Shown here piece by piece: positions 1 to 11,430 of a stretch of DNA of 64,000 nucleotides (the stretch's first letter is position 1; every line of letters begins with the position of its first letter). The position numbers and the translations under genes are program-made. The notes beneath the pieces are model-generated. The model made no database searches. It saw nothing but the letters and a program-made list of their open reading frames with translations, and had not been told where the DNA came from. The DNA is from Triops longicaudatus. Lineage: Eukaryota > Arthropoda > Branchiopoda > Notostraca > Triopsidae. The stretch spans positions 310,001-374,000 of the forward strand of contig JAGQDJ010000060.1 of the NCBI GenBank assembly GCA_022885665.1, given 5' to 3'.

Positions 1-2770
1 GGCAGTAGTGCACAAGAACTCGATTAGTTGACTCTGTATAAAGTCCCGCGGTTTTTCCGAAGTTCGTTTAATAATTTTTTTTTCTTTGCATTTTTACGTT
101 CTCCGTTTTACTATGCTTTTAAGTAACTGAGTCGAAATTCAAAAGTAAAATATTTCCTGTTGACGAGGTAGTTGCAACATAAGTCCTCTAATCCGTACTG
201 TATGACTAAAAAACAATACATCTATTATAATCGGCAGTTCGTTGTACGAATGGCTAAGCTTATTCGTTATAAGAATTCCATAATAACTTTTGTTTAAAGA
301 TTTAGTAATTTGGGAAAAAACGTAACTTAGAAAAAATTCAAAATTTCTTAGGATACCGAAAGTTTGAAAAATTTCGAGATTTTAAAAGTGGAAAATTTTG
401 AAAAAAAACGTGAAAAATTCTGAAAATATGGGACGTGAAAGAAATTCGAAAACTACAAATTTTAAAAATGAGACAGGATTATTTTTCTGAATAAAGTCTG
501 TAAGGTACATTTGTCAAAAATATTGAAAAAAAGGTAGAATTAAAAAAATAGAATTCAAAAGGATTTGTAAATTTTCAAAACATTGATAAATTTCAGACAA
601 ATTCTTATAAAAATTTAACATTTTGGAAAAAGTCAAAAATTCTTATTAGGCGTAACTAGAACTTATTGAACTACTCAAAGCCAATGCTTCGCTTTAACCG
701 GCGGTTAGTTGTAAAGTGGTTCGTTATTGTGAGATTTTACTACATCCAAGCTTAAAAAGCAAACAAAAAGTAATGTTATAAAAAAAATAATTCCTAGTGA
801 CCACACAGTTACAACAGAATCCCTCTTAACCGATCTCCATGGAACATGACCTTATTTTGTTTGAATCAATGGCCGTTAAAGCGAAAACAGCTACAAAATG
901 GTATGGCGTAAATACAAACGAAAAAAAATATATGCCAGTTTCGCTAGTCAATACACATTGTTGGCAATCATGAACATACTTTTTTTCCAAAAAAACTGCG
1001 TAAATTAATCGGAAATGTGAAACAATCGAAAAAATTCGAAAATGTTAAAAAAGATTAAAAAAATGGAAACTTCGGAAAGTAGCATTAAAAAAGCGAAACA
1101 AATTGCAAAAGAATTTTTAGCAGATTTTAAATTTTCAAAAAATCATAAATTTTTTAGGAATTCGAAAATTGAATGAAACTGGACAGCCTTGAAAACTGAT
1201 ATTATTTTTAAAAAATTGAAAATTTCGAATGGATTCATATTGAAAAAAACTAGCAGATTAGAAAAATCGAAAGTTTCATTAATCTGTTATAACGAACCTT
1301 TTATGACATAGTGTCGGTTACAATAGACCGGTAAGAAGACTATTTGTTTGCTATGGTGCAAAAAAGCAGCTATTATAAGGAACTCCGGACATATCGAACA
1401 CTTTCTGGTCCCCCTTAAAAGAACCGTTATAACGAGATTTTACTTTACATACCTAATTTTCCATATGTTTTATTCTGATTTTGTATTTCATGATTGGGCT
1501 GTATCTTGTATGCTATGCCGCAAAATAATCAAATAAGACCCCCTTTAGAATTTAATCAAACTACGCTTAAGATTTTTCAAAACAAATGCCTCAAAAACAT
1601 TGCTCAATCATCACTATAATATTATGTATATTTTTGTTTGTTTAAAGTTTGCTTGTTAAAACAAAATAGAAATAAACCGGTTTCTCGAGAATCTCAAAAA
1701 GTTAAATAAAAATGGCTCTAAATATGGCTCACTAATAGCTTTAAAAATAACATTTTCTTCTTTTCTATATTACCTATACGTATATGGAACAAATCTAGAA
1801 ATTCTTACAAAATGAAACCTTTAAAGGCATGAGATCTGAGGTAGACCAGATTAGGCTTCCGGGCCAAATTTGGCTTTCTCAACAATCCTACTCTCGATTT
1901 TTTTGTCTGTTTATGGTCAACTGCACTGCCCCGGCCTGTACAACACAGCACATGGGTGTTTTAGATACGTCCTTTTATATATAGGCCGGTTAATCGAGGC
2001 GTGAAAACCATTCGCGTGGGCGGTGTTTGAGTTAGGAAAGACCATTGTGCCGAAACATGTGTAGACACTTCCAACACGCTGTAAATCGTGTTAAAGCAAG
2101 CAGCCAAAGTTAGAGCACCATAACGGGCGTGGTCATACGTCTCCTGCACAGGTTATCCATACCCCACAAGCAAGATGACATGTCGGCATAAGTGACACTT
2201 GAGTCACTTGAGGGCGTCTTGGGTGTGCCCGGAGGCTGGTATAACGATGTCTCGCGACAAATGACACAGCTTGTACATGTAGTTAGAAGATAGAGTTTGT
2301 TTTAACCGTTTTCTGCCGCGCTTTGGGCTTAGATTGCCTCCTTCGCCCATTTGCCTTTCACCCAGGTGGACCTAATGTGACTTTGACATACGCTTAAAAT
2401 CGTTAAACAGGCGTAGAGACACTGCCCATTCCGCCAAAGGGAATCACTTGAGCTGCTTTAACGCAGATGGGGCACATAATACCGGGAAGCTCTTCATTGC
2501 TTTACGAAAGTGCATGAAGACGATTTTCAGACACTAAAAATATATGAATAAATTTTTAAAAAATCCGGTAAAAAACGGCTCACTGTAATGCGCCTTATGA
2601 CGTGTTGGAATAAGACGTACAAGACAAGATAGGTCAACCGCTTTCTACAATAACGCGTTTCAGTGACAGTACTTGAACAAAATTAGCTATACACCAAAGC
2701 AAAAGTGAACAATGAACGCTTCGAGTGTTGCAGGCATAAAAGCTTTCATTATTGACAACAATGAATCTCT
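1..2770. other. AT-rich gene-free stretch
   Basis: No credible exon is visible; the open frames are short and look like chance. The stretch is AT-rich and contains isolated copies of the TTATAACGAAC keyword that forms a dense array near 10 kb, for example around 715-745 (reverse orientation) and 1285-1305. This suggests dispersed remnants of the same transposon family. Confidence 0.5.
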
Positions 2771-2774
2771 CTTT

Positions 2775-3290
2775 GCCCGGTTAAGGTGAAATCGGATAGG
2801 AAGATTTTGCTACCTGTTTATAAGGAAAACATTCGATTTCCGCAAGCAGTATTAATATAGTATGCGACCGGTTAAGAGAAAAACCGGAATATGGGAGACC
2901 GGATAACAGGAATTCTATAATTTCTTCCCTGTAACGGTAATGCAATAAGATAAGCTGGGAAAAACAGTTCATGACAATGAGGCCGGTTAAAACGAAGCCG
3001 GATAAGAGGGTGTTACTATTGTTTCACCTAAAACTAAATTTTAAGAAGAAAAGAAATAAAAAAAACTGGCTTTCACCTAGAAACATGGCTTAGAAACCTG
3101 CTATAATTAGTCTTTGCTAGAACACAAAAGACCTGGCCGGTTGAAAAAGAGAGACCGGTTAAGAAGGCTTTACTATGTCTTCTCGTAAGAACGAAGTATG
3201 TACCGTGTAATCATTAGATAAACGTTTCAGCAAAGTCTGGCCGGTTAAGAGGGAGGCCGGACAAGAGGGTTTGATAAAGTCTTCGGGAAA
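2775..3290. repeat. Array of CCGGTTAAGA-type keywords
   Basis: About nine copies of a word close to GGCCGGTTAAGAG or its variant CCGGATAAGAG occur here at irregular spacing, at roughly 2776, 2865, 2898, 2982, 2999, 3135, 3158, 3240 and 3257. They often come as close pairs. Flanking text such as AGGGTTT(G/A)CTA also recurs. No protein frame explains them. Keyword arrays of this kind are known from the subterminal regions of Tigger/pogo-type DNA transposons, where they are thought to bind transposase. That assignment is an inference here because no transposase or target-site duplication was found. Confidence 0.55.
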
Positions 3291-5975
3291 GATCATGGGG
3301 CATTAAGGCACTAAAAAAATGTCGGGTAAAGAACGTCTCAGCATTATAGTTCCAGTTCGCAACATAGAGCCACACAAAATTAGGGTAAAAAATAGACATA
3401 AAGAAATGAATACAACAAAAGTAGAGAAATGAAAAAACAGGAAAAAGTAAATGCAAAAATAAGAGAAGAGAAAGAAGTACACAAAAGAAGTGGATGCACA
3501 ACGACAGAGGACTATGGAAGAAAACTGGTGGTAAAAGGCGCTGGGACGTTAGGAAGGAAGATATATATGCGACACGCAGCACTATATATGTTGCGCGAAG
3601 GCCTTATGTGATCCAGAGGACCTGACAACAAAAAGTTGCAATTTTCAGCCATAGTAGACCGAGAGAGAAACGGCCGAAAAGCCCCGCAACACACAACAAA
3701 ACAGGCATTTTTTTTTCAGGTTGTTTTGTACTTCCTTCCAGCTGGTTACAAGCAAAGTCTTTGCCGGAGTCTATAATGACTTTCTTCAGGGTGTGAGACT
3801 TGGAAAAAAAAAGGAGGAGTTAGCTAGTGGCTTGGTAATGGAACTAGGGATGCTCGTGCCATACAGACTCTATTGGAAATGGGCTGAGTTGCAGCGAAAA
3901 TCGAGCCCTTCCACTACACCGATTGTCTTCTCTTTTTGCTGTTAAGTACATTTACACCAGCTTCTGTTGAGACATTAAAAAAAAAAACGTATCTGCTTGT
4001 TTCCAAGTGAGCTATAAAAGTTAGTAGCAAACTAGTTGAGAAACGCGGGCAGTGATCGAGTCGGTATAGCAATATTGGACGAATATTTCTTCCAGAAGCT
4101 TAACATTCTTCTTCTTTTTTTTCTTTTAAAAAAGAAAGCGTTTCTTTCAAACACCTTTTAACGAGGACTCCGAAATCACAAGAAATCAAGTAACTGGGTG
4201 CACACTGTCAAAAAAAAAAAAAAAAATCCTTCCCATTAATAGTAGAAAATTGCACCAAAAACTGCGGAACCAGGATGGGGTTGTTTTCCTACCAATAATT
4301 GGTAGTAGAAATGCTCACCAAAAATGTGGTAGAAAAAATAGGGACATCGCAAAACTAAAAGTTGGTAGTAATTGGCCACCTTATAATGGTGCGTATTTCC
4401 AAATAATGCTTAGATTTTCTTAAGTTTGGCAATGAACTGGGCTCAATTTGAGCGCCAATATTAGATTTATTTAGACCAAAAATATCAGAAAAATTACGCA
4501 AAATACAGAAATAGATAACTGTATCAGTTAGTGCAACTGTATTGAACGTAAAAGCAGTCAGGACCATGACAATAAATAAAAAACATTACACATTTGAAGA
4601 CACATGAGACTAAAATGGAACGAAATCTTGAACCTCAATATACAACACTTCAACGACACAACAACTGAGAGCAGCAATCAAGAATATAAATACCAACATT
4701 CTACAAGACAAACTTGTATTAAACACACATAATAACACTGCTGTAATTTCCATAACACCAACTGAACAAAACACAAGAACACTCTACAACTTCGGTTACA
4801 TTTGAGTAAAAAATGGAAGAAAAAATACACACATTAAACAGTTCAACGACACAACAATGAAAACAGTAGTAGAGAGTACATAAAGTCACAACATTCGACA
4901 GAACAAACTGAACACTGGCATTTAACAACATTTCACACATTTCAAAACACATCAACAACTTTTCACAACATCAATTTAACAAAACAGCAGATTGCAATAA
5001 TCAAGCATTATCCCAAATCAACATATCCTTATCTCGAGTCACGAAAATAATCTTGTGCTACAATGACGAGCGATACCCTTAAAATAATAATTAAAAATGA
5101 TCTAAAAATAACGCCACTATTGACTAAGACTTCCAACTTTCGAGCGTTGTCTCACTCCATCCTTACACGAATGTTCTGTGAACCGCTGCAACGCTTGTTC
5201 AAGGGAAAATTTCATTGTTGCCCAATTCCGTTCGGTTAGCATAAAGCCGTTCATTTATCGTTTCTTTTTGGCACATTATATATAGTACAGTACTAACGTA
5301 CCCTGCTTACACACCACAACACAGATCGTATGCAGTTTTTCCATAAGTAAAATTATTTTGATAATAGGACGAGAATCACTAAACAGATAACTGTGTTGAA
5401 AACTCATTGCACACGTTATAGACTTCGGAGCGAGAGTGGAGACCTTCTACGCCACTACACGTTGAAAAAAGAAAACAAAATCTGCCGGTTTTCGGGATGC
5501 GTTGCCAATAATAGGAAAAAAAAAGTTACCAAATTTTGGTGACAAGTACCATTTTTTAGTAATATTTCCCTATCATTTGGTAGGTCAAGCTATTTTATTT
5601 GGTAATGATTCTTAATGATTTTGATTTTAGGCGGTAACCCCTTTTATTTGCATTGCAAGTCAACGCATTACGATGTGTGTGTAATCGATAATATTAAAAT
5701 ATGAAAATAAATGTTTCTGAAAAATAATATATATATTTATAAATAACTATTTAAATATAAATATTAAAATATTAGCATTAGAGCGTTAAATTAAGTTAGT
5801 GATCGAATTTTCGGCGATTTTTTTATTGACTCACGCCTATTGCGATAAAACGGTCGATGCTACAAAAACAACCATAACAAAATAAATCAAACCGTTTCAA
5901 ACACTCCAGCACCAAAGCGGTTGTACTTTGTACAACTGGGGATGGGGGAGGAGGGGGAAGGGTAAGAGGGGCTAT
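3291..5975. other. Gene-free stretch with degenerate direct repeats
   Basis: No gene recognised. Two diverged copies of a roughly 90-bp unit start near 4643 and 4838; both contain the word TTCAACGACACAACAA followed by CAACATTC and ACAGAACAAAC-like text. TACCAA/TTGGTA words cluster near 4290-4375 and again near 5520-5610, mostly in opposite orientation, so a decayed element of about 1.3 kb with inverted ends is possible but not demonstrated. An A-run lies near 4210-4226. Confidence 0.4.
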
Positions 5976-8000
5976 TTACACGTGACAAGCTGTTACCGTG
6001 AATCCAACAATAGCTGGGAACAACTTGGGGTTCAAGAGCATCTCCTGAGGATTGAAATGAACTTTGTGACCGCTTAACTCTCTTAGTAAGATGGCTCTTT
6101 CCCTATTCAATTTGCGGCAATGAAATAGGTGGGCAAGGTTTTGAACTGGACGATCCTGGCAAGAGTACCTGGCAGAAGCCGATTTACTCACTCTCAGTAG
6201 GTAGGACTTGGTTGGGAAATGAGTTGTCCGTATTTGGATCAACTTGCTGATGACGCAACGTTGGATTTTAACATCCACTATAGTACGACGTCCCGGCCCT
6301 ACGTTGAAATCCTTTAACGGACTTTCTTATGTTTCCCATCGGTGCTCTCACTACTTCATCACTCGATTCCTGGGTCTTGATTAGGGCTTCGGATTGACTG
6401 GAAAGTGTGCTGACCCAAGCAGCAGACAGGAGTTGTCTTGCTTTTCTGAGTAGGAGGTGTATGACGTATGCTTAGGCTTTATTGTTACAGTGGGCCAATC
6501 ATTCCAGCTTCTAGCTCCAAAATGTCTCATTAACACGGATTCCTGGAACAACTCCAAGGGTGGAAGCCCTGTTTCGACTTCAAGGGCGGTGGTTGGAGTC
6601 GTGTGTAAAGTTATTGTCAACAGATCTGGGTATATACACCTGCTTTAAGGGTCGAACGCAGGAACTAGAGACGTTGCGCCAAGCCGGAGACGCGTATCGC
6701 ATTTTTGCCATTGCTGTTGGTTGGAAAAGCGTGCAAAGTTGTGAGTAGTTAGTGGGTTTCGAGACTTGGGACAGTTTCTGGATCCTTTGCGTCATTTGAA
6801 TGCCTTGAGTCGCCACGCGAGCAACATGAGGCATCCATTGCAACTTTGAGTCTAACGCCAATCCCAGATACCGCACAGCCTTATGGCTGGAAATATCCCC
6901 TATCAATGATCCCCAGAGCAACTTCTGGCTTTTGCGTTCTCGAAAAGTGGATCAGTTCCGTCTTTTCTTTTGAGAATTCCACACGATGTCTTTTGACCCA
7001 TCTTTCAAGGGCTGAAAGGTTCTTGGTAAGAAACTGAACATTCTTTTCACTGGATGATCCTGAGGGTCCAAGAGTCAATCGTCGGCGAAGAGTTTGGAGC
7101 CAATACGCTCCGCTTTATGACACTCAGCGAACCGTTAGTATAGGTGAGGAAGAGAATTGGCGATATGGTGGAACCTTGAGGGCTCCTTTCCGGGTGGAGT
7201 GTATCGCTTTTGTCAGACCCATGGGCCACAAACGCAGTCAGTGTTGCAGAAAACTTCTTGTCCAACCAAACAATTTGGCTTGGATTTTTAATTTGCGCAG
7301 TTCGTTTACCAATTTGACGTAGTCAACGTGATCAAAGGCCCCTTTGATATCCAAAAGTAGAGCGGTATGGACTTTTCGCTTGTCAAAACTCTACGGGACT
7401 GAGTCGCCGAGGGACGCTAGAGCATCTGACGTGGATCTCCTTAGTCTACAATCGCACTGCGAATGGGACAGGATGGGATTCTCTGCAAGGAAGGCTTGAA
7501 GTTCTTAGGCCACAGCTTTTTCCAGTAGCTTAGCAAGGACGGGCAGCAGCTCTATTGGACGGAATAGCAGGTTTTGGAAGGGGAAGAACTTTTGTTGCTT
7601 TCCATAACTTAGGGAAATACCCGAGGGAGTAGGATGCATTGTAAAAGCTCATGACCGATCTACCAATGGTTCACCAAACTGCTTTCAGAACAATTGATTG
7701 AATGTCTTCCACACCGGCAGCTTTGCTCGGCCGCAAACCTGGAGAAAGTTTGTGATTTCTTGAAGTGAGAATTCCGACTTGGAAGCGTTTCGCGTGCTTG
7801 GTAGATTCCTTGGGCAGCAATCCTTCGGCGGCTGAAACTTGTGAACCCATGGTTGGCACTCCTTCCAACTAATTTTCTGCTATGTGGTTAAGTTTCGCGC
7901 GAACATCCGCGAAAAAAATCGCCATCTTCTCGTTGAAGGAGTTCCAGTCGGTTACTCCTAGATTCGGTCTTGAAGTGCAATCCACGCGATTTTGTTTCTA
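5976..8000 (-). mobile_element. Decayed non-LTR retrotransposon (I/Jockey-like LINE), RT to C-terminal part
   Basis: Read on the minus strand from about 8000 down, the fragments fall in the order expected for a LINE ORF2. A pre-RT linker (FNEKMAIFFADVRAKL) lies near 7890-7960. The start of reverse transcriptase (PSKAAGVEDIQSIVLKAVW) lies near 7671-7730 and the RT core PQGSTISPILF near 7180-7215. An RT thumb/linker (KTELIHFSRTQKP, VRYLGLALDSKLQWMPHV) lies near 6800-7010, then the TTPTTALEVETGLPPLELF segment near 6560-6610. A C-terminal piece with LIQIRTTHFPTKSYLLR and NLAHLFHC lies near 6120-6240. The frame is broken by several stops and shifts, so the copy is dead. No endonuclease or first ORF was found and the 5' end is missing or unrecognisable. 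The clade call is from resemblance only. Confidence 0.75.
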
Positions 8001-9739
8001 AGAAAGGCTTGAAAGGGGAAAATGAATTGAGCGGCATATGGATTTTTTTTTTGTTTAAAAAAGGGCCGTGGCGTGTTTGGAACGTATGAAGGGCATTTGG
8101 ATGCTCAGAGAGCCCACTGACCAAATGGCCCTTTCGTGTGGGATTGTGTTTGCACTCATTATAAACAATATTCATAAGCTCAGTTATGGCCCTACTGACT
8201 GGACGAAGGAAAGGAAGGGAGAAAATTGGTTTTCGCACGGAAGGAGGTAGTAAAAAGGTGAACGAGGAGACATATTGAGGTATAAATGCTTCAATGCAAT
8301 TTTCCAAGCTTGTTGGAGTTTTTATACACGCAGATCAACGGATAAACGCGGAGGAACTTGAGGACAGTGCCGTGACTGGTTTGTAATGGAATGGCACGAA
8401 CAGATTGGCTTATAATTTGTGCAACATTGCAGTATTTTACTTGATACTATAAAGTGGAGGTTAATACAATGCGAAGGGAAACTAGAAAGGGATAAATTAG
8501 AAAGGAAAATACGACGCAAAATTTGACAAAAAACTGTTAAAGAAACAAAATTGATTAAATTTTGAAATTTTGAGGGAAGTAAAAAAAGGAGCCTAATCAT
8601 AAATTTCGAAAAATTGAGATTTTTTCGAAAAATGGTAAATTTTGAAGAAAATCGAGCGATTTTACCGAATTTGAACATTTCTGAAGAATAAAAAATTCTT
8701 TAAAATAATTCGAAATTTTGAAAACATCTAAAATCCAGAAAAAAATCGAAAATGAAGAAAAAATCTGAAACAAATCCAAAATTTTGAAGAAAATCTTCAA
8801 TTTGAAAAAAGATAATTTTTTGAAAAAAATGGGTAAATGTTCGAAAACATTGTGAGATTTTAAGAAACCTTTTATTTCACGCAAACATCTACTGAAAACG
8901 AAAAGTAAATCGACGGATCTATGGATAAACTTATTATAGCGACAACAGAATCTCATTTTAACGAACCTTTTCATGATAAAACTGTTCGGTACATCCGAAG
9001 TCCATTATATCAGACTTATGTACATTCACATAACTCGGGGCCTCAAAATATGTTCACTATAGCCAATAGTTCATTATAAAAGGGCTCTTTGCAACGAGAT
9101 TCTAGTGTACATACACGCGGGGAAAATACATTTCTTGAAACGTTGAAAAAAAAAACCTTCAGGATTTTTTTTAAATCTACGTGTACTCTTTCCCGCCTCA
9201 CGTGTAAACAATTTGCTTCTGGGAAATTAACACGCATGCCAGCGAAGAGCTAATGCTCACGCTAGTGTTTAATAAATAAATGAGTAAAAAAAAACATTGT
9301 AGAAAAATTGACAAAAAATCTGTGAGTACAAGACACGCATAAATTGCCCAGTTTTTATATTAAACACGCTGTGATCCTTTCTAAGAGTTTAAGCTAGTAC
9401 CTGTTTCTCTTTTTTTTAAAAATAATAAAAAATAATAGACAACTTTTAAGTGTGTATTAGGTTTTTTGTTACAGTGAATATTTTGAGACATGACGTTGGC
9501 ATAAAAGACTATTAAGTGCTACTGTGATGGCCATTACGATGCTAAATGGCCTTTGAAGAAGAATGGAAGCCGGTCTGCACTACGTCACCCTTAGTGTAAT
9601 GTACTTTGGTCCATTGCCGCAATCCGGCACTTTGGATTGCCATTCCGGGGCGTTTCCGTATGTCTCGTCAGCGGCAATTTTTGCACCATTTTTTCTGGTA
9701 AATTAGCGTCCTTGTTCACTTTGGGTTGATTATGATTTA
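8001..9739. other. AT-rich gene-free stretch
   Basis: Very AT-rich; the open frames here are driven by TTC/AAA composition and look non-coding. Scattered TATAACGAAC-like words occur near 8935-9090, in the text around CATTTTAACGAACC and GTTCACTATAGCC. No exon, RNA gene or intact element was recognised. Confidence 0.45.
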
Positions 9740-9779
9740 CAACGGAGATATTCGTTATTCAACATTAGCTCGCCATAGT

Positions 9780-11300
9780 CAACACTTTTATGACAACTAT
9801 GGTAAAATCTCGTTATAGCGAACCCTTTTTTACAAAGGACTTTCTTCTGTAAAGATAGATTTTAATGTCCAGCTAGCATTTAAATGTACAGAAAAACCGT
9901 CTGCTATAACGAAAGTCGGATAAAGCGAACTCTTTGTTGGTATTCTGAGAGTTTCGTTGTAACGAGATCATAATGTATAACGCACTGTCAACTATTATGT
10001 ATTCAAAAGATCCCGATTGGGTAATACTCAAAGAAGGATCAAATACAGTAAAATCTCGTAATAACGTGCACGCAACGGAATGTAATATTTGTCCATTGTA
10101 GCCGAACGTAATAACCTATTAGAATAAATGCTTTTTTATTTCGCCACGACATGTGGACTTGTACACTAAAACCAATTGTTCGTTATAACCGAAGTTTGTA
10201 TTGCGAGATATGTACTTTATATCGAGCTTTCGACTTCGTAAATAACGGAATTTGGATTTAGCGGAAAATACAAGGTAAAATCTTGTTATAACGTACAATT
10301 GCAAATAATTACAAGGAAATCTCGCTATAACGAACACTGGGTGAGGAGTACCGTGTAGTCTCGATATAACAAACTCTTTGTGTAACGAACCGCCTTTTGT
10401 CGTGGAGTTGAAAGGCTCAAATGTAGGTAAACGTGCACACAAGCAATCAATATCACACTTCGGTTACGACGAACAGTGAATTAACGAATATCAGATATGA
10501 CAAAAATTTCGGTTATACCGGACTTCGATTGGTCCTGTTTTTATGTTCGCCACAAGGTTTGTAATAGCGAAATTATACAGTGATTGAATTATAAGGAGCG
10601 AGAGGGCTCTAAATTATGATACGTGGAAATTAACATCTGATATAACGAACTTGTGCTTAGCGAATAGTTTTTCCGCTTGCCATGATGTTCGTTATAATGG
10701 TATACTGTTTCATTTTTTGCTCACTAGTCCTAAAACTGTCACAATATTAGTGATTCAGCGCAAGCTCTCTATAACAAACCCTTTGATTACGGATAGAGTA
10801 TCAAATATCTCTATAACGAATTTTTTCTTATAACGGATTACCCTCTTGTAATGGATGTGTTAAACTGCCCCGGGCTACAAAAATGTACTGTATATGCGTT
10901 CATTTTAACGAACTTCTGATATAGTGAACATTTCTCGAAAAAATGCAGCAAATTCTTGTTATACCGAATCCTTTATAATGAACTTGTGGCTATTACAGTG
11001 AACATATAGTAAACTTATTGCGTTGAATGAGTTAAAAAATTCTGGATTGCACTAAAGCGCAATGCACAGAGAAAGCGTCCAGTATAGCGAACTTCTGATA
11101 TAACGTACACTTTGTCTTCATCTTGGTTGTTTGTTATAGCCAGGTTGTGCGCACAATCTACGTGTAATCAACAGTAATTTATTGTGGGACATAAAAACTC
11201 TCGAGTTAGAAACGAATGTAAGACAAACGTCAGTTATAGAGAACTTCGGATGTAACGAACACTTTTTTTTGAGCGTGTGGTTCGCTTTATCGAATTTTTT
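9780..11300. repeat. Dense array of TATAACGAAC keywords (pogo/Tigger-like)
   Basis: More than 25 copies of a word near CTCGTTATAACGAAC occur in this 1.5 kb, in both orientations and at irregular spacing. Examples are near 9810, 9905, 10050, 10180, 10285, 10322, 10357, 10380, 10635, 10685, 10770, 10812, 10900, 10960, 11090 and 11250. Two copies carry the fuller form GTAAAATCTCGTTATAG and CAGTAAAATCTCGTAATAA. The form CAGTAAAAYCTCG..TATAACGAAC matches terminal inverted repeats of pogo/Tigger-type elements in animals, as far as I recall. No transposase frame lies inside, so this is best read as nested non-autonomous copies or long subterminal arrays. Confidence 0.65.
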
Positions 11301-11343
11301 TACTGACTTTAGCAAGATGTGCTTCTCAAAAATTGTTACTCAC

Positions 11344-11430
11344 AAATTTTTGTAGTTATGGATAACTCATAAGAGCATTGCAATGATTCATTCCAATGCT
11401 CTTATGAGTTATCCATAACTACAAAAATTT
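11344..11430. repeat. Perfect inverted repeat: 37-bp arms, 13-nt loop
   Basis: The left arm at 11344-11380 (ending ACTCATAAGAGCATTG) is the exact reverse complement of the right arm at 11394-11430 (starting CAATGCTCTTATGAGT). Positions 11381-11393 form the spacer. There are no mismatches across 37 pairs. This could be a recent snap-back insertion, a miniature foldback transposon or a small-RNA hairpin precursor. Natural miRNA precursors usually carry bulges, so perfect pairing argues for recent origin. Confidence 0.85.

Noticed and set aside
8597..8974. 125-aa Phe/Lys-rich frame on the minus strand
   Set aside because: Caused by AT-rich TTC/AAA composition; no domain or signal.
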